From: Chalara sp. BL73
Taxonomy: Eukaryota > Ascomycota > Leotiomycetes > Helotiales
Length of the DNA stretch: 64,000 bases
Assembly: GCA_918026815.1 (NCBI GenBank)
Contig: CAKJVC010000210.1
Coordinates: 1-64,000, forward strand
Direction of reading: 5' to 3'
This document shows, piece by piece, positions 1 to 11,530 of this stretch; within the stretch, counting starts at the first letter, position 1; every line of letters starts with the position of its first letter. The notes beneath the pieces were generated by a model that was not told where the DNA came from, made no database searches, and saw only the letters and a list, made by a program, of their open reading frames with translations. The position numbers and the translations under genes were made by a program.

Positions 1-132
1 CCAACCCTAACCCTAACCCTAACCCTAACCCTAACCCTAACCCTAACCCTAACCCTAACCCTAACCCTAACCCTAACCCTAACCCTAACCCTAACCCTAA
101 CCCTAACCCTAACCCTAACCCTAACCCTAACC
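1..132. repeat. terminal telomere repeat array
   Basis: Uninterrupted CCCTAA hexamers read 5' to 3' from the first bases, which is the C-rich strand expected at a left chromosome end with TTAGGG telomeres. About 22 units are present. The array starts at base 1 of the window, so this is very probably the physical end of the assembled chromosome. Confidence 0.98.
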
Positions 133-189
133 CTAATTCTAACCCTAACCCTAATTCTAATTCTAACCCTAACCCTAATTCTAATTCTC
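133..189. repeat. degenerate telomere-proximal repeat (CCCTAA/TTCTAA mix)
   Basis: Hexamers alternate between CCCTAA and TTCTAA, always with CC changed to TT at the first two positions. Variant repeats at the proximal base of a telomere are common, but here the change is uniformly C-to-T, the direction of RIP or cytosine deamination. Confidence 0.9.
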
Positions 190-275
190 GTTCCGCTCCG
201 CTACTCTCTCCGAACGCCGCAACGGACTTACCCGGGCTCGCGGCCGCGCTTTTACGGGCTTCCGGGTTGCGGGAG
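190..275. other. GC-rich telomere-adjacent segment
   Basis: About 85 bp of CpG-rich sequence, including CCCGGG and GCGGCCGC, sit between the telomere and very AT-rich DNA. No open frame is supported. It may be a conserved telomere-associated sequence, but nothing here shows a function. Confidence 0.6.
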
Positions 276-454
276 GTCGCTTTTTTAAGTACGTTCGAGT
301 TGCAGGAGGTTGCGGAAAGTTGCGGAAAGCTAAGCTTGCGTTTAACCGTAAAAAACCGGGTAAGCAACTTAAAACTTTTTTTAGCGGTAAAAACTGAACC
401 GGTTGTAAAACTGCTTTTTTTCAAAACTTTAAAACCGTTTGTTTTTTAAAACTT

Positions 455-665
455 TCTTTGTTTGTAAAAACACTTTAGTTTAAAAAAACTTACTTGTTCG
501 TAAAAACTTACTTGTTTTAAAAACTCTGCTTAGTTGTAAAAACTTACTTGTTTCAAAAACTTTGCTTAGTTGTAAAAACTTACTTGTTTCAGAAAACTTA
601 CTAGTTTGTAAAAACTTGCGTATTTGTAAAAACTTGTTTGTTTTAAAACTTAAACCGACTTGCTG
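455..665. repeat. degenerate short tandem-like repeat
   Basis: A motif close to GTAAAAACTTACTTGTTT recurs about ten times with a variable spacing of about 20-40 bp, alternating with a variant AACTTTGCTTAGTT. It is non-coding. The surrounding 276-1730 is AT-rich with no supported gene; small open frames there are uniform low-complexity sequence. Confidence 0.6.
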
Positions 666-1730
666 CTTAAAAATCTGTTTGCTCGGAAAAACTCTTTGTT
701 TTTAAAATATATTAAAACTTTTTGCTTTAACCGTTTACTCGTAAAACTTTTTTTTGCTGAGAAATTTTACTTGTTTAGAAAAACTTGCTTCGTTATTTTT
801 AAAACATTTTTGCTTTATTGTTAAAACTTTGGGTTTTGAAAATGACTTTATTAGCACTATCGAAAACGCGCACAAAAAAACTTTTGAAACTTTTTCGCTT
901 TTAATGCTATTACTTTTGATTTTAAAAGCTATTTTTTTTGCGTAATTGCCGTTCGCTATTTGCTGTTGCTCGATTCTTTTTTTTTATTTTATTTTAACTT
1001 AACTTAACAATTACAATTCTAATTTCGGAAACCGATATTTCGAAGCATTATTACAATATGCTTAACTATTCGGAATTAACGAATAACAATGTTTGTTTCG
1101 TGTGTTTGCTTTATTTTTTTGCTGCTTTTTATTACTTTAATTTGCTTTTCGCCAGCTTTTGCTTACTTAATTATTTTCGACATTATGCGATTTATTCGAT
1201 CGTACTTTCGCAAATATTTACTTTAAATTTACAATTTTATTTTTTTTAAAATAATTTTTAATATTATTTCGTAATTGATATAATCATTTTTTTACGGAGC
1301 AATTAATTTTTTTTCGTGCGGCGTGTCGTAATCCGTTTTGCGATTGTTAATATTCATGCTGCTTTATACTAGCTTTTCTACTTTTATTTTATATATTTTA
1401 ACAACTACTATTTTAAACTTTGCAAAGAAAATGTTTTCCGATGTTTTATTATATGCTTAATTACCGGGAATTTTAATACGCAACTTTATTTTGAACAATA
1501 TAACTAATTTCACTTTTTATAAATGCTTTTGCCGACCGCGTTTAATTGTTATAATTATATAATTTCAGCACGTTTTTTACTTGCGTAATTTTAATTCTTC
1601 TAAACTAAATTTACTGCGGAATAAATTGCAGTAAAAAAATTAAAATGCTTTTTTGAACATTTAATTACTGTTTCTGGTGTTTTTTTGTTTTTTTATAAAC
1701 TTATTTAAATTAAAACTGTCGTGTCGATGC
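666..1730. other. AT-rich non-coding, present only beside the outer element copy
   Basis: No gene, RNA or clear repeat was recognised. The segment has no counterpart beside the second element copy, where the corresponding position (11531) abuts interstitial telomere repeat. It therefore marks DNA lost from, or never present at, the inner copy. Confidence 0.6.
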
Positions 1731-3479
1731 TAATGCTTGCTTTTCGCCGCAATATTTACATGCTATTTTTTAAATACTTTTAACTCAAATTGCTCGAACT
1801 GTTTTGCAACGTAATAACTTTTACTTTTGGCCCGTCGAGTTTGTTTACTAGCGTTTCGTGCTGCTAAGTTCGGGTTGCTTATAGGAAATATATTTTGTGA
1901 TAGTTTTTAATTCTTTCTTTTTTTTTTTTTCGTTTTTTTTCTTTAATTAACTTTACTTTTAACATGCTACTGGCCGGCGGCGACAGTAATAAATAAATAA
2001 AATAACTATTAAATACTTTTTTGGAACATTTCTTTTTTTGCCGAGCGCGTTTAAATGCAGACCGGTTCGAGCTATATTTTAATTTTTTTACATAAAATAC
2101 TCGGCCGATAATATATTTTACGCTATTTACAAAATACTTACCGGAAACTAATTTTTTATTTCGTTATTTTTATTTCTTTTTTTTTTGCTCGGCGCTTAAT
2201 ACGGCCGGGTTCGGAGAAGCAATTATTTAGTTCGATATTATTATTAGTGTAATTTAAATTAGCTTTAATTATATATATTTTTAGATTAATTATCGATTTA
2301 ACAATTAAATTATAATTCTAAAGTTTCGACAATTTTAACTTTAAAAATATGTTTTTTTAAAACAGCTAAATAAAATTCTTTTGTTTATTAATACTTATAT
2401 TGTACACTAGTTTTATGTCGCTCGCTGGAACTTTATTGCGTATACATCGAATGCTTTAACTGCCCGAATCCGATTTTATTTTTTTTTAGTGCTACGCTTA
2501 TTAAGCTAACGCTGCAACTGTGCAATTTTAAACTTAACTTAATATTTTTTTCGAGCAAGCTATTGTTAGATTCAGTTACGGCTATGTAAAATAAAAAGCA
2601 CCGGCACAATTACATTTTTATATAAACAATTAATACAATTTAGCGAATCGCGAGTTTTACACTGTGCAATAATTTTTTTGTACTACTAGTATATGTTTCG
2701 CCGGAATCGGTTTATTTCGGCTTGCTATTTTAAACACTCGGCATATTTTAAAAAGTCAGCGATTTTTTTAAACCGAAAACACGTTTAATACTAGTATGAA
2801 CAATAACTTTGCCGCGCTTCGGTAACTTTGCAGTAAATGCAATGTTGACCGAGCTACTAAATAACTCGTAGTTGTTAACTAACAGCACAATTCGTAATTG
2901 CCGCCGCCGGTGTTATTAATAAAACTATCGCGATAGTTGGAGCTATTTCGTTAGTAATAACTTTCGTGCTACTTTTTTTCTTGTCGAGCAGTTGTATAAC
3001 TCGTTGTTTCGGTTGCTTTTACTGCAGTATAGTTTAAAAAAGCTACATTCTATTGCTAACGACCGTTTTTTGAACTTTTTGTCGAGCTCGTAAACTAAGC
3101 TATTTTCTGTATGCTTTAATAGTTAGTTTCGAATATTTTTTTCGAATTATAACGGCTTAAACAGCGGGAAATAAAAACTAGCTAAACTATAAGCAAGCGG
3201 CAATTTCGCTTTACTAGCATGCTTGTTAATGCTTAATTTTTTTGCAAATGTGCTAATTTATACTGCATTTCTAGCAATTACGATATTGTCGATCGAGTCG
3301 AATTTGACTTTGTAAAAGTTTTTGTTGCTCGATATTTAGCTTGTCGGTTTTGCTGCATATATTAGTTGCATATTGTGCACTTGTAAAACTATATATCGTT
3401 TAACAAAATTTACAGTATTGCTAAACTTCGTTTATTTAGTTTTTAAACCGCTGCAGTTCGCGAGCGGTCCGAACTTAGC
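1731..3479. other. non-coding flank downstream of the TLH relic, copy 1
   Basis: AT-rich sequence with retained CpG and no recognisable reading frame on either strand. It lies between the telomere side of the element and the C-terminal end of the helicase relic. The equivalent segment of copy 2 is 11531-13279. Confidence 0.5.
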
Positions 3480-6400
3480 TGGCAGTTTAATCTGAAATTT
3501 TACTGCCGTAGCAATTGTACAGCCGGCTACCGACTTTTTTACAAGTTTGCTTATTTTCGTCGAGATATCCGCTTATAGCAAACTGTCGGCAGTCGCGCGT
3601 TTGAATAAATCGTTGCATCGCTAGCTCGTTTACTGTTAGCGCAGCAGCATTTTGTTGCACAAACTGCTGATATTCCGAGTTTTTCAGTAAAATAATCGAA
3701 TCGACATTTTTTTCGGCACGACTGCTACGTTCAGTTTTTTGCGCAAAATCAATTATGCTATACGAAACTCCGATATGCACAACGTATACAATTCCGGAAT
3801 AGTTTTCGCTCGTTTCGAGTGTTTTAGTAGCGGCAATAAATCTTTTTTGCTGCAACTATTTTTCGACTGCTGCATTTTTTTTATCGACAAATAAATAGTA
3901 AAATAGACATTTTAAAATCTGTTTTACTTTTTTAGTTCGGTTTCGACTAGTACAATAAAAAATTTTTCGTTTTTTTTTCGCAAGCTTGCGCAATCGTGCT
4001 ATTTCGCGGACTACTTTTAATGCACTTTAATTAAAACATCGTCGAACCGAATATCGAATATTCGGGCGAACCGTACGCATGCGAATAAGACGAAAGTCCG
4101 AAATATACATTACGTCGCGCAATTCATCAAGTCGGCTAAAAGGAAGTGTCGCTGTTAGCAAGATTATAGAACACTGCAGCACTTAAAAATGACCGAGCTG
4201 TCGAAGTTTGAATCGGTAGTTACTAGCTGTAAATGAAAAATGACATTTATCGAACACAGCACGACGCAGCAGCTTTCGCTTTCGCAATATAGTCTCGTAC
4301 GTGATGAAATCCGTCGATGCAGCCCGGTCAGCGCTGACTACAACTACGGGAGTATACTCGGCTTTTTTATAGTGCCAGACAAAATGCTAAATATTTGCAA
4401 GCTGCAAACGCCGAACGTAGTTTCGTTCGAGTGTATTGAATAGTGTTACGACAATGTTAACTTTGGGATTTTGTAGTACCGCTAAAACTGTGAATGTCAG
4501 CGTTTTTTTTTTACCGGTAAGTAACACGACAATTAATGGAGTTTGTTGATCAAGCGCAGCGAAGACCGCCGCTTTTTGTTCGTTCGAACAGAAATTGGGC
4601 TTTTTTTGATTAAGCACTTTTTTGAGTTTTTTATGGATTTCGGCTGCTGAATACACGGAAACAGTATTAAGTAGTAGTACGCTAGTGTTTGCTAATTCAA
4701 ATTGTAGCCGGCTAAAGAAAGTTATACTTTTCGGTGCTAGTAATTTATTTTTCGCTAGATATAAATTAAGTGAAAAAAGTAGTTCCGCCGGAAAGCTACT
4801 AAATATCGGCGGCGTTTAAACTACTGGCTGCGGTTGGCCGAGTAAAAATTTCGATTTTTTCGGAATAAAACTAAGCGGAAGCGTTTTATAAAACAGTTTC
4901 CGTTAGTGTTTAGTTAATAGAAATAGTCGTTTACTGTCGAGCTTTAATAGCTAATACTACTGCGAACTAATAGCTTTAAAAATTCGAATACTTTCGTTAT
5001 TTAAATTCCGAATAATATTACTACGAACTTTATATCGCTCAGTAATCTTTTTTTTATAAACAGCAGTAAAATCAACCGCACTTACAACTATATTTATATT
5101 TTTATGTAGCATGTTTTCGGTTATAAGTTGATTTTTTATAAACTTTGCGCCGATATATTCACGGTTTATTTTAATAGCTACGTTTCGATAATTTTGCGTA
5201 GTTAACCGGACTTTTAATCGAATAGCGGTTTTTTGCGTCAACATTTTAGTTAACTGTTTACGGGTTTATAAGCTATTTTTATTATACTACAAATAGTTAT
5301 TTCGGAAAAGCTTATTAGTTTTTTAGTCGAGTGTTTTTGAAAATAGCTGCACGCAAGCAAAATATATAGCTTAAATTTGTGTTACTCGTTATAAAAAAAA
5401 TCGTAGAATGACTTTTGGCACGCTAAAAAGTGCTTGAAACTTATAATACTGCGTGACATATACTATTCGGCCGCTAATTACATAAATATTTCGCTTTTAA
5501 AGTAGCTCGTTACGGAATCGAATCGAAGTAATTTTTTTTTTTCGAGCGGGCGGACTATTAGTTGTATGTTTTAGTATAAGCATTAACTTTTTTAAACGCT
5601 TCTGCAACTGTCGATACTTGCGAACTCTAGTTATACGCTATGTATTTTTTTTCCGATTTTATAACTGCTAGTTTTTGAGGGCTTTCAGCATTTGATTTAT
5701 TATTTATTGCTGCTTATTTTTTATTTTATTAGCTTTATTTGTTACTTATAAAGCTTTTCGTGTGGCTAATAATAAATTATTTTGAATCTTGTTTAAATCA
5801 ATTTTAAAGCGGTCTTTCTTTTGACTAACTTATATAAGATTTTTTTATAAAATATTTTTAGCTTTACGGATTATATTATAAATAAAATCTTTAAACCGCC
5901 GAATTAGCAATAGCTTTTTATAAAACTTTAAAATATCTTTATTCGGTCGATTCGTTTCCGACCGAGTTTAAGTAATGCTAGATTAGTTGATTTTTTGCAT
6001 GTTTATAGTTTTGTTATATTTAAGCATTTTAATTAAAAAGCTGCACGGGCTATAGCTTTTAACAACAAAATACTTTTTCCGCAATGCAAGAAAACGATTA
6101 ATGTCGTTAGTCGTTTATTTTTTTTTAGTAGCTGCTGGCAGTGTATGCTCGACAAATAAAACGCGGATACAATACATAAAACTAGCAAGTATATACGAAT
6201 ATTTATTGCTACGTTTTAAACGGTTCTTTTTTTTTACAATGTTTATAACCGCAGCAAAATGAATAACAGGACTATTAAATCGGTTATACTTTTTTAGACT
6301 CTGCAGAATTATCGACATTAAAAGTTTACTTATTTTTTAGATTTGAATACTGTCGTTTTTTTCCAGTTCGAGTAACTTTACTATTTTTTTCAGCCGCTTT

Positions 6401-7550
6401 TTTTGCTTTAAGCTAAATTTAGTTAATTCGCAGCAGTTTTTTATTACATTAATCTTTTTACTACTTGTAGTCTGCGAAGATTTACTTGCTTTTTTACTTT
6501 TAATTTTACTAACAAAATTATTTTTATTATCGTGTATCGATTTTTTGTTTTCGCTGTCGGATTCGCTGCTTTTACGCATTTCCTTCTTTTTTTGCGCTAC
6601 GTACACACGCAACAAATAGCACGCAAATCGCCGAAAATAAGCAATATAACGATTTAAACTATTTTTATTTTGCAAACGCACTATAAAACGGTTTTTTACT
6701 CGCTCGGTCGAATTCGCTGTTCGTAGCTAATACGGAGTGTTGTTGTGTAAACTATTTAGCTTTTCGACTGTTTGCTTAATTATTAAACTAACGATATTGC
6801 TAGCACGTTGCAATTGCTTATTTTTTCGGTCGAGTAACTTACTTGCATAAACAATACGTTTAATGTTGCAGCTGCCGAAATGTAGTCGTTATTGCACAAA
6901 GCTTTACTAACTAGTATTGTTACTTTTTTCGGTTTTTAGATTTGCAATATCGAATCTTTTTCGGTTTTGCTCGTTTGCGTTATCGAATTTTCGGTGTAGC
7001 TGATTTCGTAGCAGTGTATTTTCGTTATTTTTTTTTAATTTTGTTTTTTTTTAGCTTTTTTCGCTAGCTACAATAAAGTATCGCTAAAATCCAACGCTAA
7101 AAAACGTTTGTACTTTAACTTTGGTCCAATGAGTTAGTTCGGCTTTCGTTATTTGCCAATTATGCTTTTTATTGCAATGTTTATGTATAGACTTGTAATT
7201 AACAGATATGTGACTACAGTTAGAATCAAAACACTACTAACTTTTTAATAGCTTTTTTAGTGCGCTAAACGGAGCGCAATTATATAGTAGTAGTCGAACA
7301 TTTTTGGAGTTTAGCTTAACTAGCGAAGTATATTAGTTTAAAATCGACTGTCGCTTTTTTTTTGTTTTTAATTTATAAGCATTTTTTAGATGCTTTTCAA
7401 GCTTTTTAATATTTGTTTTATGCTTTTTGCAAAACAACACTTAGTAATCCGAATTGTATTTAAAGTCGTTTATATTGCTGGTTTTTGCTCGAATTTCGGC
7501 TTGATTTAACTTTAAGCGACTTTAAACTCGATAAGTACTTTTATATATTA
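3480..7550 (-). pseudogene. telomere-linked RecQ helicase (TLH) relic, copy 1
   Basis: Read from high to low coordinates, five homologous stretches follow one another. First is an N-terminal Cys/His-rich region at about 7500-7050, including CSHISVNYKSIHKHCNKKHNW near 7154-7235 followed by VQTFF. Second are TLH-type middle segments at 6681-6337 and 6318-6115. Third is a segment at 5244-4957. Fourth is a helicase segment at 4656-4387 with Walker A decayed to LTGKKKT (4501-4521). Fifth is the helicase C-terminal lobe at 3855-3487, with the arginine-finger motif decayed to QKTERSSR and a following Cys-rich RecQ zinc region. Stops replace Q or W codons and GGG glycines became AAA lysines, the RIP direction. 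TLH genes sit next to telomeres in many fungi. This copy cannot be functional. Family assignment is by motif order from memory. Confidence 0.88.
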
Positions 7551-7693
7551 TTTTTTTAGTTGCACATTGAAATAGTTTAGCACGTAACAAATGCTTATTG
7601 AAGTTGATTAAAGCGTAATTTCAGATATTTTATATTATATGAAGTAAGTAAATTTAAGTTTTTACACCGTTTATTAACATGCTTATTAACGGA

Positions 7694-7716
7694 CTCGCTA
7701 ACTTTATTTTAGCGAG
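7694..7716. repeat. short inverted repeat (hairpin), copy 1
   Basis: CTCGCTAA and TTAGCGAG are perfect 8-bp arms around a 7-bp loop, immediately before the three 52-bp direct repeats. The same structure is present 9800 bp away in copy 2. Function is unknown. Confidence 0.6.
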
Positions 7717-7720
7717 CTAA

Positions 7721-7876
7721 GCCTAAAACGGACTGCTTAAAAACGTTAATAGGCACTTCGCTTTATGTAGAAGCTTAAAACGGACTGCTTAAAGACGTTA
7801 ATAAGCACTTCGCTTTATATAGAAGCCTAAAACGGACTGCTTAAAAACATTAATAAGCACTTCGCTTTATGTAGAA
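7721..7876. repeat. three 52-bp direct repeats, copy 1
   Basis: Units start at 7721, 7773 and 7825. Each begins GCYTAAAACGGACTGCTTAA and ends near CTTCGCTTTATGTAG. They lie upstream of the TLH start and downstream of the hairpin. Copy 2 keeps all three (17521-17676), and a single further unit lies outside the element at about 21685. Confidence 0.85.
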
Positions 7877-8284
7877 AGAACTGCTTTTCTTTGAATAAGC
7901 AATTGGTTTTTTATGCTAGTTGTATAATTATTGATAAGTTTAGTAAAGTTTAATAAAGTTGGAATTAATAAAAGCGGCGGTTAATTTTAAAGTTTTGCAT
8001 TTACGGATATCACGGTTACTGTACTATACAAAAACAACGGAATTGACGGTCAGGTTTACGATTTTTACAGGAAATAATATTAAAACTGTAAAATCCGAGG
8101 AAAAAGTTGCAAATTTATATTTTTTTAATTAGCTGGAATATGCACTACTGTAGTTTGTATACAGCTTGTTTTGCACTTTTTTTTTTTATGTTTTTCACTT
8201 TTCATGTACGCTTTTAGCTGAATAATATAAGTCGAGTGTTAACAATAATTATTTTAAAGCTATTTAACATAAACGCTTTTTACT
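7877..8284. other. AT-rich spacer, copy 1
   Basis: No gene or repeat recognised. It could include the lost TLH promoter, because the helicase is transcribed leftward from about 7550, but no promoter element is visible. Confidence 0.4.
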
Positions 8285-10740
8285 AAATAAACAAACTTTT
8301 ACCGGTAAACTTTTTTATAGCACTTAATTACTGCTTTTTTAATTTATTTTACGTTTAAAACATGTTTAGCACAAGTACAAAAGCTTAAAAAATATATCGA
8401 GTTAAAAAAAGGTAGCGTGTTTCGTCGGTTAAAAGATTGCTTTAATAAGTTAGGCAAAACGAAGCTTTGTGCCGGGATTGCATTAAGGACGTATAGCAGG
8501 CTGCTTAAAAAGCAGCAGGAGTGTGTGCGAACATATAAACAACGCTTTTTTTTTTTTGAAAATTTTGAAATTTTGGCTGTTTTTCTTGTATTTGTAGTTT
8601 CGCTTAGCTTTTTTTCATTTGTTTTACTTCGCTTTCTACTTTAGCGAGTCGCTTTCTCCGCTTTTATTATGCAACAACAACGCTAAAAAGAGAATTTAGC
8701 TTACTAAATAAGAATTATACTTGCTTTTAGCGTGTTACTTAATTTTAATTAAGGAATTCGTAGCACTGAAGCTAAGTAAGTTTTTTTTTTTAACAAGAAG
8801 CTGATACAAGTAAGCACTTACTGCAAGTTTAGAAGCCGACTGTTCAATTTTATTTTTTTTGTTTTTTAACAAAAAAAAAGTTTTATCGGAAAGCAGCTTT
8901 TACTAGCTTTCGTGCTAAATTACGACATTAGCGAAAACGTTGCAGCTCGGTAAACACTTTTTGATTTACTTTTTACTTTTTAGAACGAAAAAAATGCTAT
9001 AAAAAAACAGTTTTAGCCGGCTTTTTTTGTGCTAAACTTAAATGTTACCGGCTTTCTAGCTTTTAGCGAAAGCGTAGAAACTCAACAAGTACTTTTTGAT
9101 TTACTTTCCGCTTTTTAACAACTACTACTTTCGCAAAGCTTTTCTTGCGCCGAATTTGGCTGTACTAAAACTTTTCGTCGCGATTCCGACTGTGCTCGCT
9201 ATTAGAACATTGTTTATAGTGCTAGACAGAAACGTTACTTCTGCTTAGTTTTTAGTTGCTTTAAAAGCTATAAAGCGAGCTACAGTTGTGCCGATAAAGT
9301 AACGGAGCACTTGTAGAAAAAGCACGTCGATATTAGATATACAAAAAAAGTGTAATATTTGAAAAACAGCTATAAAAGCTTTAAGTACTATTGCAAGCTT
9401 TTAAGCTTACTATTTAGTTTAAGCGAGTTTATGTAGTCGACGATAATAAAAATTTGCATAGCTTTTTTGGACTTCGTGTATAATTTAAGCATATTTAGTA
9501 ACAACGTTTGTATTGCGTGTTTGCACTTTTTAAACAAACTTATACCGGTAAACTTTTTTATGGCACTTAACAACTTTTTTTTCTTTTTTTATTTTTTAAA
9601 TTTTTTACTGTGTTTAACTTAGTATAAAGCTCGATAACTACATCGAGTTTAAAAAAAAGTAGCATAATTCGTCGGTTAAAAAAATGCTTTAATACGTTAA
9701 GCAAAACAAACTTTTGTGCCGGGATTGTATTAATAGCGCATACTGGGCTACTTAGGGGGCGGCAAAAAGGTGTACGAACATATAAACAGCGCTTTTTTTC
9801 TTTTGAAAATTTTGAAATTTTGGCTGTTTTTTTTGCATTTGTAAGTTTGCTTAGTTTTTTTACATTCGTTTTACTTTTACTTCTACTTTAGCGAGTCGCT
9901 TTTTTCGCTTTCGTTATGCAATAACAACGCTAAAAAAAGTTTCCGGCTTACTAAATAGAAATTATGCTTGTTTTTGACGTGTTACTTAATTTTAATTAGA
10001 AATTTAGTAGTATTGAAGTTTAGTAAAGTTTTTTTTTTAAACTGGAGTTAACTATATTAAGCCGAAGATTAAAGCTCGTTTAGTGCTAGTTTTAGAAAAT
10101 AAGAATTTTTATTTGAATACTTTGCTTTTAAAAGAAAATACTATCGGATAGCAGCTTTAGCTAGCTTTAGTGTTAGACTTTTACAATAGCGTTTTTCCGG
10201 ACTATAGCAGAAGTAAAGCAGTTTAATAAAAATCTTTTAGTTTGCTTTCCGTTTTTTAGCAACTACTTTTTTTTTGAAACGAAGAAAATGTTATAAAAAA
10301 ACAGCTTCGGGCAGCTTTTTTTGTGCTAGACTTGGACGCTGGCGAACTTTTAGCTTTTAGCGGAAGTATAAACGTTTAGCAAGCGCTAATTAATTTACTT
10401 TCTATTTTTTAACTACTATTACTTTTTTTACAGAGTTTTTTTTGCGCTGAACTCGGCTGTAATAAAAGCTTCCGACGCGATTCCGATCGCATTCGTTACT
10501 AGAACACTGTTTATAGTACTAAACAAAAACATTACTTTTAGCTAGTTTTTAGTTGTTTCAAAAGTTATAAAGCGGAATATAGTTGTGCAAACAAAATAAC
10601 GAAGCATTTGTAGAAAAAGCACGCCGATTTAAAATATACAAAAAAAGTGTAATATTTAAAAAGCAGCTGTAAAGTTTTTAAAAGCTATTGCAAAGTTTCA
10701 AGTTTACTACTTGGTTTAAGCGAGTTTGTAGTTTTTGAAG
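8285..10740. repeat. internal 1.2-kb tandem duplication, copy 1
   Basis: Unit A (about 8290-9440) and unit B (about 9533-10735) share ordered matches. Both have ACCGGTAAACTTTTTTAT near the start, a TTCGTCGGTTAAAA block (8421 and 9668), an AGCGAGTCGCTTT block (8644 and 9890), a GCTTTTTTTGTGCTA block and a TTTAAGCGAGTTT end. The offset drifts from about 1243 to 1292 bp, so the duplication is older than the 9.7-kb duplication. Weak open frames occur but none is recognisable, so coding potential is doubtful. Confidence 0.8.
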
Positions 10741-11429
10741 TATAGAATGCCGGCTAGAATTTGAGATTTATTGTATTTGTGTTTACTTTTTAGAAATATT
10801 CGGAGTTTTGTTTTTATTTAACTTGAAATTTTACAGTTTTTTTTTATTTACCGAAATTTATTTAGTGATTTTTTTAAAAAAACGGCTTTTATGCTTTATA
10901 GAGTGTAAAGTGTTTTAAAAAATTTTTTTAATAATATTTACGCTTTATGCGGCATAGAAATTAACTTAAACTTTAAAGCTACAGGCCGGTTTACCGACTT
11001 TAATTAGTTCTTTAACGTTAATAAACTCCGGTTTTTATTTTTTTGCAAAACATAAAAACTGTACTATTTGCATAACTTTTAAACTGTTGTTTGTTTCTAG
11101 CTTTTATGCTTTTTCCGTATATGCTTCTGCAGCTTGTTTTTGCGACTGTATGCTTTTTTAACGCTTTTTTAGCACTCCGGAACAAAGCAAAAGCACAAAG
11201 TAGCACAAACGTGCTAAAATTGGACATATCGGTTTCGATCAAACTTTCGTGTAAATGTTTTCGGACATTTTAGCACATTGCACAAGTAACGGCTATTATA
11301 CGGCTGGTTGAAGATAGCTGGATTAATCGTTTTAAGTTTATTTACCGCTATTTGAATACTTGCATATATGTTAGCTAATAACAAAAAAAAAACATGCTTA
11401 CTTAATTCCGTTTTTATTAGAAAGCGTGC
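10741..11429. other. centromere-side end of element copy 1
   Basis: AT-rich with small overlapping frames on both strands at 11018-11273. These look like symmetric shadows rather than genes. The segment ends at AAAGCGTGC, where the interstitial telomere repeat begins. Confidence 0.5.
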
Positions 11430-11530
11430 CCTAACCCTAACCTAACCCTAACCTAACCTAACCCTAACCCTAACCCTAACCCTAACCCTAACCCTAACCC
11501 TAACCCTAACCCTAACCCTAACCCTAACCC
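11430..11530. repeat. interstitial telomere repeat between element copies
   Basis: About 16 units of CCCTAA and the shortened CCTAA, in the same orientation as the terminal array, lie exactly between the two element copies. The first third mixes CCCTAA and CCTAA; the rest is perfect. The position is what a telomere-seeded recombination or end addition would leave behind. Confidence 0.97.

Larger units (their letters stand above)
1731..11429. repeat. 9.7-kb subtelomeric TLH element, copy 1
   Basis: This block is repeated at 11531-21229 with an offset of exactly 9800 bp along its whole length, so essentially no net indel separates the copies. Differences are overwhelmingly C/T and G/A transitions. 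It contains a telomere-linked RecQ helicase relic (minus strand), three 52-bp repeats and a 1.2-kb internal tandem duplication. The copy ends at AAAGCGTGC and runs straight into interstitial telomere repeat. Its organisation recalls Saccharomyces Y' elements. It retains more G/C at divergent positions than copy 2. Confidence 0.95.

Noticed and set aside
267..449. 60-residue open frame beside the telomere
   Set aside because: Low-complexity Lys/Leu/Phe composition from AT-rich repeats; no start context or domain.
4240..4443. Plus-strand frame conserved in both element copies (also 14040-14243)
   Set aside because: It lies antisense to the TLH helicase region, so its conservation follows from the duplication and the antisense gene.
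7721..7876. CRISPR-like array
   Set aside because: The 52-bp repeats are directly adjacent with no unique spacers, and this is a fungal chromosome.
8417..8644. 75-residue frame in the internal duplication (also 18217-18444)
   Set aside because: It starts with GTG in copy 1, has a hydrophobic poly-Phe tail, and the matching position of the sister unit is not open.
11018..11273. Overlapping frames on both strands near the element end (also 20818-21073)
   Set aside because: They mirror each other on opposite strands and have no domain; conservation again follows from the tandem copies.
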